From the NCBI GenBank assembly GCA_900469445.1, contig UBXM01000002.1, positions 1-64,000 on the forward strand: a stretch of 64,000 nt of DNA, in the 5' to 3' direction. The position numbers and the translations under genes are program-made. Positions 27,893-37,452 of this stretch are shown here, in pieces. The stretch's first letter is position 1, and every line of letters begins with the position of its first letter. The stretch comes from Hyphomicrobiales bacterium (lineage in GTDB: Bacteria > Pseudomonadota > Alphaproteobacteria > Rhizobiales > Rhizobiaceae). Under the pieces are notes generated by a model. The model did no database searches and was not told the origin of the DNA. It saw nothing but the letters and a program-made list of their open reading frames with translations.

Positions 27893-28531
27893 ATGATCGA
27901 CCGAGCTACTCTAGATCTTTTATCCCAGGCAGCTCAAAATCCTGCGCATGACTGGCTTCAAGAAAACCGCAGCGAGCTCGCGTTTGCGCGGAGCAACCTG
28001 GTCGAATTTGCAGTGCGGTTGGTTGAAGATGCCAGCGAGGTCGATAGCCGCATTCGAGACTCTAATCCAGATCCGCGAAAGTGCCTTGCGGCTTCAATGC
28101 CCAGGGGCTGCGCCACGATCACCTTTCGCGTCTCACCGCTGAAAAATGCTGCGGCAACCTACTTTGTTAAAGTTGCGCCGCAGGGCTCGTATAGCGGAGG
28201 GGGCGCACTTTTACCGCCTGCAAGGCTCGCCCGAATACTGATGCAGACGATTGCGAGCCATACCGGGAAGTGGCGAGCGATCGTAGAAGGCCCGGTGTTC
28301 AGGAAGTATTTTCCGAACGGCCTGAGTGATGGCCTAGACATGACTTCCACGGGTTATGTCAAAAATCATGACGCGCTCGATTTCTTCAATCTCAGGCACT
28401 TCGGAGCGTGCCGTACCATTTCGGATGAGTTGCTGATATCTCCCCATCTCGTGGAAGAAACCGTGAGGTCTTTCGCGGCAGCGCGTCCTTTGATCGATTA
28501 CATCAACCGCTCGACGACAAGACTGGCCTAG
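27893..28531 (+). CDS. DUF2461 family protein
   Basis: A 212-aa soluble protein with the DUF2461 pattern. It has a WLQENRSEL segment near the N-terminus, SPLKNAAATYFVKVAPQGSY with GGGALLPPARLARI in the middle, and a late PKGY/STGYVKNHDALDFFNLRHF block. These proteins are conserved in many bacteria but their activity is not known. The ribosome site is weak. The 3' end overlaps the convergent zinc-ribbon-like gene by 29 bases. Confidence 0.75.
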   Translation: MIDRATLDLLSQAAQNPAHDWLQENRSELAFARSNLVEFAVRLVEDASEVDSRIRDSNPDPRKCLAASMPRGCATITFRVSPLKNAAATYFVKVAPQGSYSGGGALLPPARLARILMQTIASHTGKWRAIVEGPVFRKYFPNGLSDGLDMTSTGYVKNHDALDFFNLRHFGACRTISDELLISPHLVEETVRSFAAARPLIDYINRSTTRLA

Positions 28532-28772
28532 CCATAGACGAACTCGCTCCAGCCATCTGACGCTCTGCTAATCCATAGAACGCTCCAAGCACGCAAACCT
28601 CGTGGCATCGTTCACCCTCACCGTTGTTCAGGCGGCTGCAACCCATGGCGGCTAGTCGGCGCAGCCTCACGAAAGTCATTCCCACACCATGTTTGCGAAC
28701 CAGTATTTTTTGTGGAAGCGCATCTGAACGCCCGCATGCACTGCATTCAATGGTGATCACAGGGATCTTCAC
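28503..28772 (-). CDS. small Cys-rich (zinc-ribbon-like) protein
   Basis: An 89-aa protein with paired cysteines near the N-terminus (ECSACGRS) and a second pair later (GCSRL..., RCHEVC), separated by a basic helix KILVRKHGVGMTFVRLRRL. This is the layout of small zinc-binding rhizobial proteins of unknown role. The C-terminal 30 residues overlap the end of the convergent DUF2461 gene, and the last part is low complexity. Confidence 0.5.
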   Translation of the reverse strand: MKIPVITIECSACGRSDALPQKILVRKHGVGMTFVRLRRLAAMGCSRLNNGEGERCHEVCVLGAFYGLAERQMAGASSSMARPVLSSSG

Positions 28773-28974
28773 CTCTCTCAGTGTTGTGGTCAGATCGAGC
28801 CGCAGGCCTGTCAGACTTCACTTGACCGCCACATTGTATCCACAGCTGGCACGGCGTCCGGAAATTTTCTGCCATCCTGTATTCCTCTCACAGTCAAACG
28901 TAGCGAACTGATTCCAAACAAAGATTCTCCGGTTCTACTAAAATTGTGAGACTCTATTCCTATTTTTTAGCCGC

Positions 28975-29020
28975 TTGACTCTTTCCATCTAACGGAACAG
29001 ATACAGAACATCAACTGTTC
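28975..29020 (+). promoter_or_regulatory. imuA promoter with triple LexA half-sites
   Basis: GAAC at 28995-28998, GAAC at 29006-29009 and GTTC at 29017-29020 are spaced by exactly 7 bases. This gives GAAC-N7-GAAC and an overlapping GAAC-N7-GTTC, the alphaproteobacterial LexA box forms. A TTGACT -35-like hexamer at 28975-28980 would place the -10 inside the box, so LexA binding would block RNA polymerase. It lies 58 bases upstream of imuA. Confidence 0.75.
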
Positions 29021-29077
29021 TGGCGGCATGATGCCGTCCTTTTCCAACCACCGCGAACCGGAAGGATTCCGCGACCG

Positions 29078-29830
29078 ATGTCGGCTGTCCGTGCCCAAGT
29101 TTTGGCAGACCTGCGTGACCGCATCTCGGCCATAGAAGGCGAAAGCGCGAAGAAAGCTGGCTGTCTACCGTTTGGCGTTGCGGAGATCGATACAATCTTG
29201 CCCGGCGGCGGGCTTGCCCATGGCGCCCTGCATGAATTTGCCGGCGGCGGGGCTGGCACCGTCGATGGCGCAGCGGCTGCGTTGTTTGCTGCCGGCATCG
29301 CCGCCCGGACCGAGGGCCCGATCGTCTGGTGTCTGACCCGGCCGGACCTGTTTTTCCCGGCGCTGGCTCAAGTCGGTCTGCTTCCAAAACGCGTGATCTT
29401 CGTGGAGAGCGATAAGGAAGAAGATGTTGCTGCCAATATGGAGGAAGCGATCTCCTACGGCGGCTGTGGCGCCGTGGTCGGCGAGATGGTGAGGCTGCCG
29501 ATGGTTGTCAGCCGCAGGCTCCAGCTTGTGGCCGAGAAGACCGGCACCATCGCGCTTGCCGTGCGCCGATGGCGACGACAGACGGAGGCCAATGATTTCG
29601 GCCAGCCAACGGCATCGACGACACGGTGGAGGGTGAGCGTGTTGCCATCCGAGAGCCTGCCGGTGCCAGGCATCGGCCGGCCTCGATGGTTTTTAGAGTT
29701 GATGAGATCGCGTGCAGGCGAGTGTGCTGAGTTTTACGTCGGAGCGTGTGATGGCCAGGGTCGTATCGATATTTCTACCGGATCTGCCGACGGACAGGAT
29801 CAGACGGGACGATCCCGCTATTCCGGCTGA
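29078..29830 (+). CDS. imuA: ImuA, SOS mutagenesis cassette protein
   Basis: A 250-aa RecA-like accessory protein of the ImuA-ImuB-DnaE2 mutasome, which performs error-prone translesion synthesis after DNA damage. Residues about 25-190 resemble a degenerate RecA/SulA-like fold (LPFGVAEIDTILPGGGLAHGA, VESDKEEDVAANMEEAI). A Walker A motif is not clearly kept. The last 27 residues are coded by sequence that overlaps imuB by 80 bases. It is first in a three-gene operon under a LexA-type operator. Confidence 0.9.
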   Translation: MSAVRAQVLADLRDRISAIEGESAKKAGCLPFGVAEIDTILPGGGLAHGALHEFAGGGAGTVDGAAAALFAAGIAARTEGPIVWCLTRPDLFFPALAQVGLLPKRVIFVESDKEEDVAANMEEAISYGGCGAVVGEMVRLPMVVSRRLQLVAEKTGTIALAVRRWRRQTEANDFGQPTASTTRWRVSVLPSESLPVPGIGRPRWFLELMRSRAGECAEFYVGACDGQGRIDISTGSADGQDQTGRSRYSG

Positions 29831-31262
29831 TCAGCCGATCGCGGTGATTGCCAGGAGCGGCGCCAAGCGTTGGGTCGCGTCTGCCGATAAGGCTGCACGA
29901 CAGATCGGCGTGCGGGTTGGAATGCCGGCGGCAAAGGCGCAGGCGATTTTTCAGGGCTTGATGCTGGTCGATGCCGACCCCACCGCGGATGCCCTGGCGC
30001 TCGATCGGATCGGGCTTTGGGCGCTTGGACATTATTCGCCGATCGTTGCGGTCGACGGTATTGATGGCCTCGTTCTCGATACCGAAGGCGCTGATCATCT
30101 TCAGGGTGGAGAGCTTCCGATGATCACCGGCATGGTGAACATGTTTCGCGCCAGGAAGCTGACTGCCAGGATCGCGATCGCCGATACCTGGGGCGCAGCA
30201 CATGCATGCGTTCGTGCGATCAATCGCGATACGGTCATCGTTCCACGCGGTGAGATCATGCGAGCCGTCGAGAAACTCCCGATCTCGCTCTTGCGGTTGC
30301 AGGAAAAAGTCGTTCAGGATCTCAGGGTCCTCGGCTTCCAGTCTATCGGTGAACTGTCTGCGACGCCGAGAGCCCCGCTCGCACTCCGGTTCGGTCCGGA
30401 AGTCGGCCGCCGTCTCGATCAGACGTTCGGGCGCATGAATGAACCCATCGATCCGATCCGGACCACGGACCTTGTCGAAGTCTCACGATCGTTCCAGGAG
30501 CCGATCGGTGCTGCGGAAACCATCAACAAATATGTCGGCAGGCTGGTCGTCCAGCTCGTTGCCGAACTGGAGAAGCGAGGACTAGGCGCGCGCCGCACCG
30601 ACCTGATCGTCCACAAAATCGATAACACCATTCAGGCAATACGGGCAGGCACTGCCAAGCCCGCCCGCGATGTCGCCTGGCTGTCCAAGCTTTTTAAAGA
30701 CCGAACGGAAAAGATCGAACCAGGCTTTGGAATCGAAAAACTCGTCCTCGTCGCGGTATTGGCCGAGCCGCTTGTCGAGGAGCAGAAGGTCTCTTCGCTC
30801 GTTGAGGAAAAGACTAGCGACATGACCCCGCTCATCGATATCTTTGGAAACCGGGGCCAGCGGGTCTATCGTTTTGCCCCGTTCGCCTCTGACGTGCCGG
30901 AGCGCAGCGTGCAGCGCGTCTCGGCGGTGGCAGAAGCATTAGAGAATACCTGGGTCGGTCATTGGCGGCGGCCTGTCCGTCTGTTCGATCGGCCTGAGCA
31001 GATCCAGGCAATCGCGATGATGCCGGACTATCCGCCAGCCACGATCACATGGCGTGGCAAACGCCATCGTGTGAAGCGCGCCGATGGCCCGGAGCGCATT
31101 TTTGGCGAATGGTGGATGCGGCCTAACGAGCTTGAAGCCGTCAGGGATTATTTTGTGATCGAGAACGAAGACGGTGAGCGCTTCTGGATCTTTCGCTCCG
31201 GCGATGGTGTCGATCCCGAAACCGGATCGCACAAGTGGTTCATGCACGGGATTTTCGCATGA
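29751..31262 (+). CDS. imuB: ImuB, Y-family polymerase-like protein
   Basis: A 503-aa Y-family polymerase homologue (also called DinP-like). The N-terminus [14 protein letters not shown] replaces the acidic catalytic block of active polymerases, as expected for ImuB, which acts as a hub that docks DnaE2 to the beta clamp. Thumb and little-finger-like regions follow ([20 protein letters not shown] and [11 protein letters not shown]). The C-terminus carries the ImuB tail. The ATG at 29751 lies inside imuA; an upstream ATG is 39 bases earlier. The stop overlaps the dnaE2 start by 4 bases (ATGA). Confidence 0.92.
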   Translation: MARVVSIFLPDLPTDRIRRDDPAIPADQPIAVIARSGAKRWVASADKAARQIGVRVGMPAAKAQAIFQGLMLVDADPTADALALDRIGLWALGHYSPIVAVDGIDGLVLDTEGADHLQGGELPMITGMVNMFRARKLTARIAIADTWGAAHACVRAINRDTVIVPRGEIMRAVEKLPISLLRLQEKVVQDLRVLGFQSIGELSATPRAPLALRFGPEVGRRLDQTFGRMNEPIDPIRTTDLVEVSRSFQEPIGAAETINKYVGRLVVQLVAELEKRGLGARRTDLIVHKIDNTIQAIRAGTAKPARDVAWLSKLFKDRTEKIEPGFGIEKLVLVAVLAEPLVEEQKVSSLVEEKTSDMTPLIDIFGNRGQRVYRFAPFASDVPERSVQRVSAVAEALENTWVGHWRRPVRLFDRPEQIQAIAMMPDYPPATITWRGKRHRVKRADGPERIFGEWWMRPNELEAVRDYFVIENEDGERFWIFRSGDGVDPETGSHKWFMHGIFA

Positions 31263-34200
31263 AATACGCCGAGCTCCAGGTTACGACCCATTTCAGCTTC
31301 CTTCGGGGAGCGTCATCGGCGCAAGAGCTGTTCGCGACCGCCAGGGAGCTCGGGATCGAGGCTCTGGGTGTTGTCGACCGAAACTCCTTGGCCGGTATCG
31401 TGCGTGCGCTCGAGGCATCGCGGGATACAGGCCTGCGCCTCGTCGTCGGCTGCCGTCTGGATCTGCAGGACGGCATGTCGATTCTCGTCTACCCCACGGA
31501 CAAGTCAGCCTATTCGCGACTTACCCGGCTCATCACACTCGGCAAGGGCAGGGGTGGCAAGGACAACTGTATTTTGCATCTGGATGATTTGGCGCTCTAT
31601 TCCGAAGGCCTCATTGGAATTCTCGTTCCCGATCTTGCCGACGATGTTTGTGCGGTCCAGCTGCGCAAGATGGTTGAGATCTTTGGGCGCGGAGCCTATC
31701 TCTCGCTCAGCCTACGTCGCCGGCCCAACGATCAGATGCGGCTGCATCAGTTGTCGAACCTGGCGACACGGTTCATGGTGAAGACGGTTGTGACCAATGA
31801 CGTGTTGTTTCACGAGCCGTCACGCCGGCAGCTCCAGGACATCGTCTCCTGCATTCGCACCGGCACCACGATCGACAGCGTCGGCTTTGATCGCGAGCGC
31901 TTTGCTGACCGCTATCTAAAACCGCCTGAGGAAATGGAGCGTCTGTTCCCTCGATATCCCGAAGCATTAGCGCGGACGATGGAAATCGTCGAGCAGTGCC
32001 GGTTTTCGCTCGAGGAGCTCACCTACGAATATCCGGAGGAGGCGCTGATCGACGGCATGGATGCTCAGCAGTCTCTGGAGCAATGTGTCCGCGACTGCAT
32101 CCCCATCCGATATCCCGAGGGGCTTCCGCAAAAGGTTCTGCGGTCGGTTCGGCACGAGCTCGATCTGATCAAGGAGATGGACTACGCGCCTTACTTCCTC
32201 ACGGTTTACAGCATCGTCCGTTTCGCTCGCAGCCAAGGGATATTGTGCCAGGGCAGGGGATCGGCGGCAAACTCGGCTATCTGCTACATCCTCGGCATTA
32301 CATCCATCGACCCAGAGACCAACGACCTGCTGTTCGAGCGCTTTGTCAGCAAAGAGCGGAACGAACCGCCGGATATCGATGTCGACTTCGAACACCAGCG
32401 GCGCGAAGAGGTCATCCAATGGATCTACAAGACCTATGGCCGCGACCGGGCGGCACTGGTCTGCACCGTCACGCGGTATCGGGCCAAAGGTGCCATCAAG
32501 GATATCGGCAAAGCCATGGGGTTGCCTGAAGACGTGACCAAGGCATTGTCATCGGGCCTTTGGTCGTGGTCGGAGGAGATTACCGAGCGCAATGTCCGCG
32601 AACTGAACATGAACCCTGATGACTACCGCCTCGTCCTGACGCTGCGTCTGGCACGCGAGCTGATGGGAGCGCCACGGCATCTGGGTCAGCATGTCGGCGG
32701 CTTTGTCCTCACCCGCTCGCGGCTCGACGACCTCGTGCCGATCGAGCCGGCTGCCATGGAAGATCGCCAGGTGATCGAATGGGACAAGGACGATGTCGAA
32801 GCCTTAAAGATGATGAAGGTCGATGTGCTCGCCTTGGGCATGCTAACCTGCATGCAGAAGGCCTTCGATCTCATTCGCGAGCATAAAGGAGAAGACCTCG
32901 ATCTCGCCAGGGTCAAGCAGGAGGATAGCGCCACCTACGCGATGATCCGCAAGGCCGATACGCTCGGCACCTTCCAGGTTGAGAGCAGGGCACAAATGTC
33001 GATGCTGCCACGGCTGAAGCCCAGGACCTTCTACGACCTCGTCGTTCAGGTAGCGATCGTCCGACCCGGGCCGATCCAGGGCGATATGGTTCATCCATAC
33101 CTACGTCGCCGGGAGGGCAAGGAACCGGTCGAATACCCGACGCCTGAGCTCGAAGCCGTGCTCGGCAAGACCTTGGGTGTACCGCTTTTCCAGGAATCGG
33201 CAATGAAGGTTGCTATGGTATGTGCCGGATTCACAGCTGGCGAAGCAGACCAGCTTCGCAAATCGATGGCGACATTCAAGTTCACCGGCGGTGTCTCACG
33301 GTTCCAGGCCAAGCTGATCGACGGCATGATCAACAACGGTTACACGCGGGAATTCGCCGAACGTACGTTCAAGCAGCTTGAAGGCTTTGGATCCTACGGT
33401 TTCCCCGAGAGCCACGCCGCATCCTTCGCCTTGATTGCTTATGCATCCTGCTTCATCAAATGCCATTTCCCTGACGCATTCGCCGCCGCATTGATGAACT
33501 CCCTACCGATGGGATTTTACGCGCCCGCGCAGATCATCGGCGATGCACAAAAGCACGGCGTCGAGGTGCGACCGATTTCGGTTCAGCATTCGAGGTGGGA
33601 CTGCACGCTGGAGGAAATCCCAGGAAGCGACCGTCACGCGATCCGGCTGGGCATGCGACAAGTGGCGGGTCTTGCGGTGCGCGATGCCGCTCGGATTGTG
33701 GCAGCTCGTATCGAGCGCCCATTCGAGACCATCGACGATGTCTGGCGCAGATCGGAAGTGCCGGCCGAAGCGTTAGTTCAGCTCGCCGAGGCCGATGCAT
33801 TTCGCCCCGCCTTTGGTTTGGAGAGGCGCGATGCGCTGTGGGCAATCAAGGCCCTGCGCGATGAACCACTTCCCCTGTTTGTGGCCGCGGCCGAGCGAGA
33901 AATGACGACCGTCGCCGAACAGCAGGAGCCCGAGGTTGCGCTCAGGCAAATGACAGAAGGGCACAACGTCGTGGAAGACTATGCCCATGTCGGCTTGACG
34001 CTGCGGGCCCATCCGCTCTCGTTCCTTCGCCGGGACCTGACGGCACGCCGGATCGTGAGCTGCGCAGATGCGATGAATGCTCGGGACAAGAGTTTTGTCT
34101 GCGCTGCCGGACTGGTGCTTGTCCGCCAGAAGCCGGGAAGCGCCAAAGGCGTCATGTTTATCACCATCGAGGATGAGACGGGCATTGCCAACATCGTCGT

Positions 34201-34519
34201 ATGGCCAAGCCTGTTCGAAAAGCGGCGACGGGTCGTGCTCGGGGCGAGCATGATGGCTATCCAAGGGAAGATCCAGCGCGAGGGAGAGGTGGTTCATCTC
34301 ATCGCGCGTCAGCTCGAAGATCTTTCTGGAGACCTAGCAGCCCTTTCGGATCGCGATTCCGAATTCAAGCATCCGACCGGACGGGGCGACGAGTTCGCCC
34401 ATGGTTCCCCCGGTGGTGGCGATGCTCGGGATCGGCCGAAGCCAAACAAGGTTCGCGATATTTTCATACCTGATCTTCACATCGACACGCTGAAAGTGAA
34501 GAGCCGGAATTTTCATTAA
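31259..34519 (+). CDS. dnaE2: error-prone DNA polymerase DnaE2 (ImuC)
   Basis: A 1086-aa C-family polymerase that does translesion synthesis with ImuA/ImuB. The N-terminal PHP domain (about 1-210) begins [19 protein letters not shown]. The polymerase palm holds the acidic [13 protein letters not shown] block at about 370-380. Finger ([15 protein letters not shown]) and helix-hairpin-helix regions follow, and an OB-fold lies near 945-1030. It lacks the longer beta/tau-binding tail of the replicative DnaE1. Start coupled to imuB by a 4-base overlap. Length matches the family. Confidence 0.95.
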   Translation: MKYAELQVTTHFSFLRGASSAQELFATARELGIEALGVVDRNSLAGIVRALEASRDTGLRLVVGCRLDLQDGMSILVYPTDKSAYSRLTRLITLGKGRGGKDNCILHLDDLALYSEGLIGILVPDLADDVCAVQLRKMVEIFGRGAYLSLSLRRRPNDQMRLHQLSNLATRFMVKTVVTNDVLFHEPSRRQLQDIVSCIRTGTTIDSVGFDRERFADRYLKPPEEMERLFPRYPEALARTMEIVEQCRFSLEELTYEYPEEALIDGMDAQQSLEQCVRDCIPIRYPEGLPQKVLRSVRHELDLIKEMDYAPYFLTVYSIVRFARSQGILCQGRGSAANSAICYILGITSIDPETNDLLFERFVSKERNEPPDIDVDFEHQRREEVIQWIYKTYGRDRAALVCTVTRYRAKGAIKDIGKAMGLPEDVTKALSSGLWSWSEEITERNVRELNMNPDDYRLVLTLRLARELMGAPRHLGQHVGGFVLTRSRLDDLVPIEPAAMEDRQVIEWDKDDVEALKMMKVDVLALGMLTCMQKAFDLIREHKGEDLDLARVKQEDSATYAMIRKADTLGTFQVESRAQMSMLPRLKPRTFYDLVVQVAIVRPGPIQGDMVHPYLRRREGKEPVEYPTPELEAVLGKTLGVPLFQESAMKVAMVCAGFTAGEADQLRKSMATFKFTGGVSRFQAKLIDGMINNGYTREFAERTFKQLEGFGSYGFPESHAASFALIAYASCFIKCHFPDAFAAALMNSLPMGFYAPAQIIGDAQKHGVEVRPISVQHSRWDCTLEEIPGSDRHAIRLGMRQVAGLAVRDAARIVAARIERPFETIDDVWRRSEVPAEALVQLAEADAFRPAFGLERRDALWAIKALRDEPLPLFVAAAEREMTTVAEQQEPEVALRQMTEGHNVVEDYAHVGLTLRAHPLSFLRRDLTARRIVSCADAMNARDKSFVCAAGLVLVRQKPGSAKGVMFITIEDETGIANIVVWPSLFEKRRRVVLGASMMAIQGKIQREGEVVHLIARQLEDLSGDLAALSDRDSEFKHPTGRGDEFAHGSPGGGDARDRPKPNKVRDIFIPDLHIDTLKVKSRNFH

Positions 34520-34552
34520 ATCGCCGCCTGATCGTAGCGAAGCGGGCAGGTC

Positions 34553-34625
34553 GTTGGACTGGGTGCTCCTCCCAAAGCAACCAGTCCAACGAGAGCCTCG
34601 GAAGGCAAGAGCCACGTCGAGGCTC
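34553..34625 (+). terminator. two consecutive hairpins after dnaE2
   Basis: A perfect 10-bp inverted repeat (34553-34562 with 34581-34590) is followed by an 8-bp one (34593-34600 with 34618-34625). They begin 34 bases after the dnaE2 stop. Neither has a T tract, so they may protect the transcript 3' end rather than terminate by themselves. Confidence 0.4.
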
Positions 34626-34680
34626 GGTGAACTTATGCGGTTGTAGCGCACTGTCAAGCTCACCGACGCCGACTGACGGT

Positions 34681-34705
34681 GGAACAATGAACTGCCCCTC
34701 CTGTT
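34681..34705 (+). promoter_or_regulatory. EcfG-type general stress promoter for the SnoaL-like gene
   Basis: GGAAC (34681-34685), 17 bases, GTT (34703-34705), 28 bases upstream of the start codon at 34733. Confidence 0.6.
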
Positions 34706-34732
34706 CTCTTCCAGACATTGAAAGGGAGAAAA

Positions 34733-35170
34733 ATGAATAAGCTCACGGCCGGATTCACTAATGCTCTTCATCTGCTCGAGAAGGCATCCGACGTCGATGG
34801 CATCGCCGCGCTCTTTTCTGACGATGCCGTCTTATCCAATCCGCTGGCAGTCCACGATGCTGATGAGGGTGGAGCCGCCAAGGCCTTCTGGACCGCATAC
34901 CGCGCGCCGTTCGAGGAGATTTCCTCCGAGTTCGTCAATATCGTCGAGGGAGACGGGACTGCGGTGCTGGAATGGCGGAGCGACGGCAAAGTCCGAGGCC
35001 AGGCCGTATCCTATAGCGGTGTCAGTGTTCTCGAATTCGCAAATAACCGGATATCGTCGTTCCGCGCTTATTTTGATCCCCGCGAAGTCGTGGCCCGTGT
35101 TGGACGTCCTCAAGGCTCCGATGACATGACCCCGAGTGATGTCGAGCCGACTAACCAAGAAGAACAGTAA
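34733..35170 (+). CDS. SnoaL/NTF2-like protein
   Basis: A 145-aa cytoplasmic protein with the NTF2-like cone fold pattern: an N-terminal helix pair around LLEKASDVDGIAALFSDDAV, then FWTAYRAPFEEI and the strands GTAVLEWRSDGKV and FANNRISSFRAYFD. Such proteins bind small hydrophobic ligands or act as isomerases or hydrolases. The active site cannot be read here. GGGAGA precedes the ATG and an EcfG-type promoter lies just upstream, so it probably belongs to the general stress regulon. Confidence 0.75.
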   Translation: MNKLTAGFTNALHLLEKASDVDGIAALFSDDAVLSNPLAVHDADEGGAAKAFWTAYRAPFEEISSEFVNIVEGDGTAVLEWRSDGKVRGQAVSYSGVSVLEFANNRISSFRAYFDPREVVARVGRPQGSDDMTPSDVEPTNQEEQ

Positions 35171-35359
35171 AGATCGGCATTGCCTCCCTGATCGGTTAGT
35201 TTCAGGAGGTCGCGGTGTGCCAATCGGACACGATGGAGATGGTGAACGCATCGGTTTTTCCGATTTCTCGATGCGGGCAACGAAGCGCCAGGCGAGCACC
35301 TTACCTGTCCGCCGCGATCTAACTTTCTCCGGATGATGTGCCGATAGACGAGGCCGTGT

Positions 35360-36028
35360 TTAGAGCGGGTTGAGCTCAGGCTTTCCTTGGAACCTCGATG
35401 AATTCACGTCTCTCGAAACCCGGTGAAACTCCAGGGCGCCGTCAAGATTCTGCGTTTCAAGAAGCTCTTTTGCGCGTGCTCCGCTTGTCGCGGGGTCGAG
35501 CCACTCCTCGTACACTGCGGGATCGAGAATAGCCGGTTGTCTGTCGTGTAGCTTTGTCATTGCCCCTGCGGCCGGCATGGTGACGATCGTGCAGCTCGTA
35601 ATGCCAAGCTTTTCGTTACGGGCCCATAGACCGGAAAACGAGAATGGCGTGCCACCCGGCAGGTAAATTAGCCATGGGTCCTTTTTGCCGTCGTCGGGAT
35701 TGACGGTCCATTCGTAGAACCCGTCAGCCGGGACCAGGCATCTCTTTGACTTGAAGGCATCGCGGAACGCTTGCGACGTGCCGATCGTTTCAACCCGCGC
35801 ATTGAACATCGCGACTTTCGGCAGCTCTTTCGCCCAGAATGGCACCAGCCACCAGCGCGCGGTCTCCGCTTTCTGATGGCCGTCGGCATCGTTATGGACG
35901 ATGAGGACGTCCTGTGTCGGGGCGATGTTGAAGCGAGCATGGGTGTTTCGGCCGCGTTCCTCAGCAGGCAGATCATAGAGATCGAGGAAGGCCGGCCACT
36001 CATGTTCAAACGTAAACCTTCCACACAT
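35360..36028 (-). CDS. SRAP-family (YedK/HMCES-like) DNA-protein crosslink protein
   Basis: A 222-aa protein of the SOS-response-associated peptidase family. These proteins use the Cys at position 2 to bond covalently with abasic sites in single-stranded DNA and shield them. MCGRF at the start, FNIAPTQD, the FYEWT segment with the conserved Glu, and the MTKLHDRQPAIL segment with the His are all present. I chose the ATG at 36028 because Cys2 must follow the initiator Met. The upstream small gene ends 4 bases before it, so they are cotranscribed. The genes around it are for DNA repair (Ku, ligase, DnaE2). Confidence 0.92.
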   Translation of the reverse strand: MCGRFTFEHEWPAFLDLYDLPAEERGRNTHARFNIAPTQDVLIVHNDADGHQKAETARWWLVPFWAKELPKVAMFNARVETIGTSQAFRDAFKSKRCLVPADGFYEWTVNPDDGKKDPWLIYLPGGTPFSFSGLWARNEKLGITSCTIVTMPAAGAMTKLHDRQPAILDPAVYEEWLDPATSGARAKELLETQNLDGALEFHRVSRDVNSSRFQGKPELNPL

Positions 36029-36032
36029 CCGG

Positions 36033-36266
36033 TCATAGCCTCCTGAGGATAGATAGGTCTCGGGCAAGGTCGCGGTTGGCGATCATGCCCAGCATCATGT
36101 GGTCGGCAAGTTCCACCATTGCAGAGGCGACCTCTTCAGGATTCCAGCCGGCTTTGACGGCCTCAAGTGCAACTTCCGAGACCGCACCAGCCATCGCTTC
36201 CTGACATTGCAGAAATCGGTCGGGATGCTTGTCGGTCGTGGGCGGCAATACTCGTTTCATAACCAT
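36033..36266 (-). CDS. small conserved hypothetical protein upstream of SRAP
   Basis: A 77-aa helical protein (FLQCQEAMAGAVSEVALEAV, GWNPEEVASAMVELADHMML). Small rhizobial proteins of this shape are common and have no known function. The start may be the ATG at 36266 or 36260. Four bases separate it from the SRAP gene, so it is the first gene of a two-gene unit. Confidence 0.6.
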   Translation of the reverse strand: MVMKRVLPPTTDKHPDRFLQCQEAMAGAVSEVALEAVKAGWNPEEVASAMVELADHMMLGMIANRDLARDLSILRRL

Positions 36267-36332
36267 GAGATGTCGTCTGCCAGGCAGCAGTCAAGGCACT
36301 GACGAAGTCGAATTTGCCACGCGTCCTATAGC

Positions 36333-36358
36333 GGAACTTTTTCGCTCTAGAAGGGGTT
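36333..36358 (+). promoter_or_regulatory. weak EcfG-like site upstream of the 59-aa gene
   Basis: GGAAC (36333-36337) and GTT (36356-36358) are separated by 18 bases, one more than in the strong sites. It lies 25 bases upstream of the start codon at 36384. Confidence 0.3.
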
Positions 36359-36383
36359 CGGCACGGACAGAGGAGATCCGACA

Positions 36384-36563
36384 ATGACCGACCCAAAAAA
36401 TCATCCTGAGCAGGATCCGGCAGAAGGATCGCGCAAGACAATCGAGCGCGATCTGCAGCGGCAAGCTGAGAAGAGCGGCGGCGTCAAGACTGTGCCACGC
36501 GAGGACCAGCTAAAAACCGGACAGGCCGGCGCGGAGGCGGCCGAGCCGTCGCCGGGAAGTTGA
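36384..36563 (+). CDS. 59-aa hydrophilic protein
   Basis: A short charged protein starting MTDPKNHPEQDPAEGSRKTI. It has a central RDLQRQAEKSGG segment and an Ala/Glu-rich end. AGGAGA precedes the ATG, and it sits alone between two head-to-tail transcripts. The composition suggests a disordered small stress protein of a type common in rhizobia. I do not assign a function. Confidence 0.55.
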   Translation: MTDPKNHPEQDPAEGSRKTIERDLQRQAEKSGGVKTVPREDQLKTGQAGAEAAEPSPGS

Positions 36564-36603
36564 GGCAGCGCCGGCAAGCAGGCATAGGGATAAGAGGTTT
36601 GGG

Positions 36604-36807
36604 ATGAGTGGTAACAACCGACCGAACAAACGGATGATCCGGATTGGAGCGACGGCCATGATCGTCGCGATAGCGGCCATTGCAGCAAGCCATCTCATTG
36701 AACCCGCCACAGATCCTCGGGCGACCTCGTCTGTGTCGGCGCCAGCGCAAGGCGGACCCGAAAACCTCGCGGCGCCCGCTAACCCGTCGGACGGCTCAAA
36801 GCCCTGA
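36604..36807 (+). CDS. small membrane or exported protein
   Basis: A 67-aa protein with a basic N-terminus (NRPNKRMIRIG) and one hydrophobic segment (about 15-32, ATAMIVAIAAIAAS). A polar Pro/Ala/Ser-rich tail follows. This suits either a single-pass inner-membrane anchor or a long signal peptide. It is 40 bases after the 59-aa gene on the same strand. Function unknown. Confidence 0.5.
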   Translation: MSGNNRPNKRMIRIGATAMIVAIAAIAASHLIEPATDPRATSSVSAPAQGGPENLAAPANPSDGSKP

Positions 36808-36839
36808 GTCAAACGCGTTATCTTTCGAATCATTCTTGA

Positions 36840-37032
36840 TAGGCCTGTTCTTGGCAAGCTTCGATTGTACTCCGGCTCGCCGTCGCTCCACCAAAGGGGG
36901 CCACGTTCCCCGAGACTGACTTTCGCGGCATCTACGCGCTGGCGTGCAAGCTTCATTCTCTCGAAGGCGCACTTGGCGGCCTTGACTGCTCTGCGTGCAT
37001 CCATCAGCTCCGTGACCAGGGCTTGTCGTTCG
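36840..37032 (-). pseudogene. frameshifted small rhizobial hypothetical protein
   Basis: The minus strand reads LVTELMDARRAVKAAKCAFE and then VDAAKVSLGERGPLWWSDG before EPEYNR. A KLAKNRP-like end, which should follow, is in another frame. Small rhizobial proteins of unknown function with LGERGPxWWxDG and NRxLxKNTPY blocks are the model. A single base change near 36860 breaks this one. There is no clear start codon with a ribosome site. Confidence 0.55.
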
Positions 37033-37127
37033 CAGCTGCAACCTGGGGATCGCTGAGTCTGCAGAACCTACCCCGCACAACCATGTAGCGGTCATCCAGC
37101 GTCTGAGGAATGGCTTGGTTTCGCTGC

Positions 37128-37451
37128 TCAAACCCGATCCAGAGTATGAACAGTCTGGCCTAGGACACCACGTGAGCCTTGAGCGGCAATCACATCGCTT
37201 TCGCGCACCCAGACTTTGCCGTCTACATCCTCGCCGCGTCGAATGGCTGCTGCCGCAAGGTTGCGATAAAATTCGGCATAGCGGACGAGCCGTCTCAGCG
37301 ATTTCTCCGGCGGACGCGCGGTCGCCTTCATCGCTTCGCAGGTGACGATGACCAGCCAGACGATCGAACCATCTGTCACGGCTATCTGCCCGTTCTCGAA
37401 ATAGATGAACGGTCTGGGCTCACACAGACGGATCCCGGTTTCTTCCTGCAT
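37128..37451 (-). CDS. small conserved protein cotranscribed with Ku
   Basis: A 107-aa soluble protein: FIYFENGQIAVTDGSIVWLV near the N-terminus, then EKSLRRLVRYAEFYRNLAAAA and a short acidic segment ending VWVRESDVIA. Its layout recalls the small DUF1488-type proteins of rhizobia but I cannot confirm membership. The ATG is 1 base after the stop of the upstream ku gene, so it is translated from the same message. A role with NHEJ is possible but not shown. Confidence 0.6.
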   Translation of the reverse strand: MQEETGIRLCEPRPFIYFENGQIAVTDGSIVWLVIVTCEAMKATARPPEKSLRRLVRYAEFYRNLAAAAIRRGEDVDGKVWVRESDVIAAQGSRGVLGQTVHTLDRV

Positions 37452-37452
37452 G

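Noticed and set aside
35216-35336. A short GTG-started frame with AGGAGG after the SnoaL-like gene
   Set aside because: The ribosome-site match is good but the 40-residue product has no hydrophobic or conserved pattern; not enough to call a gene.
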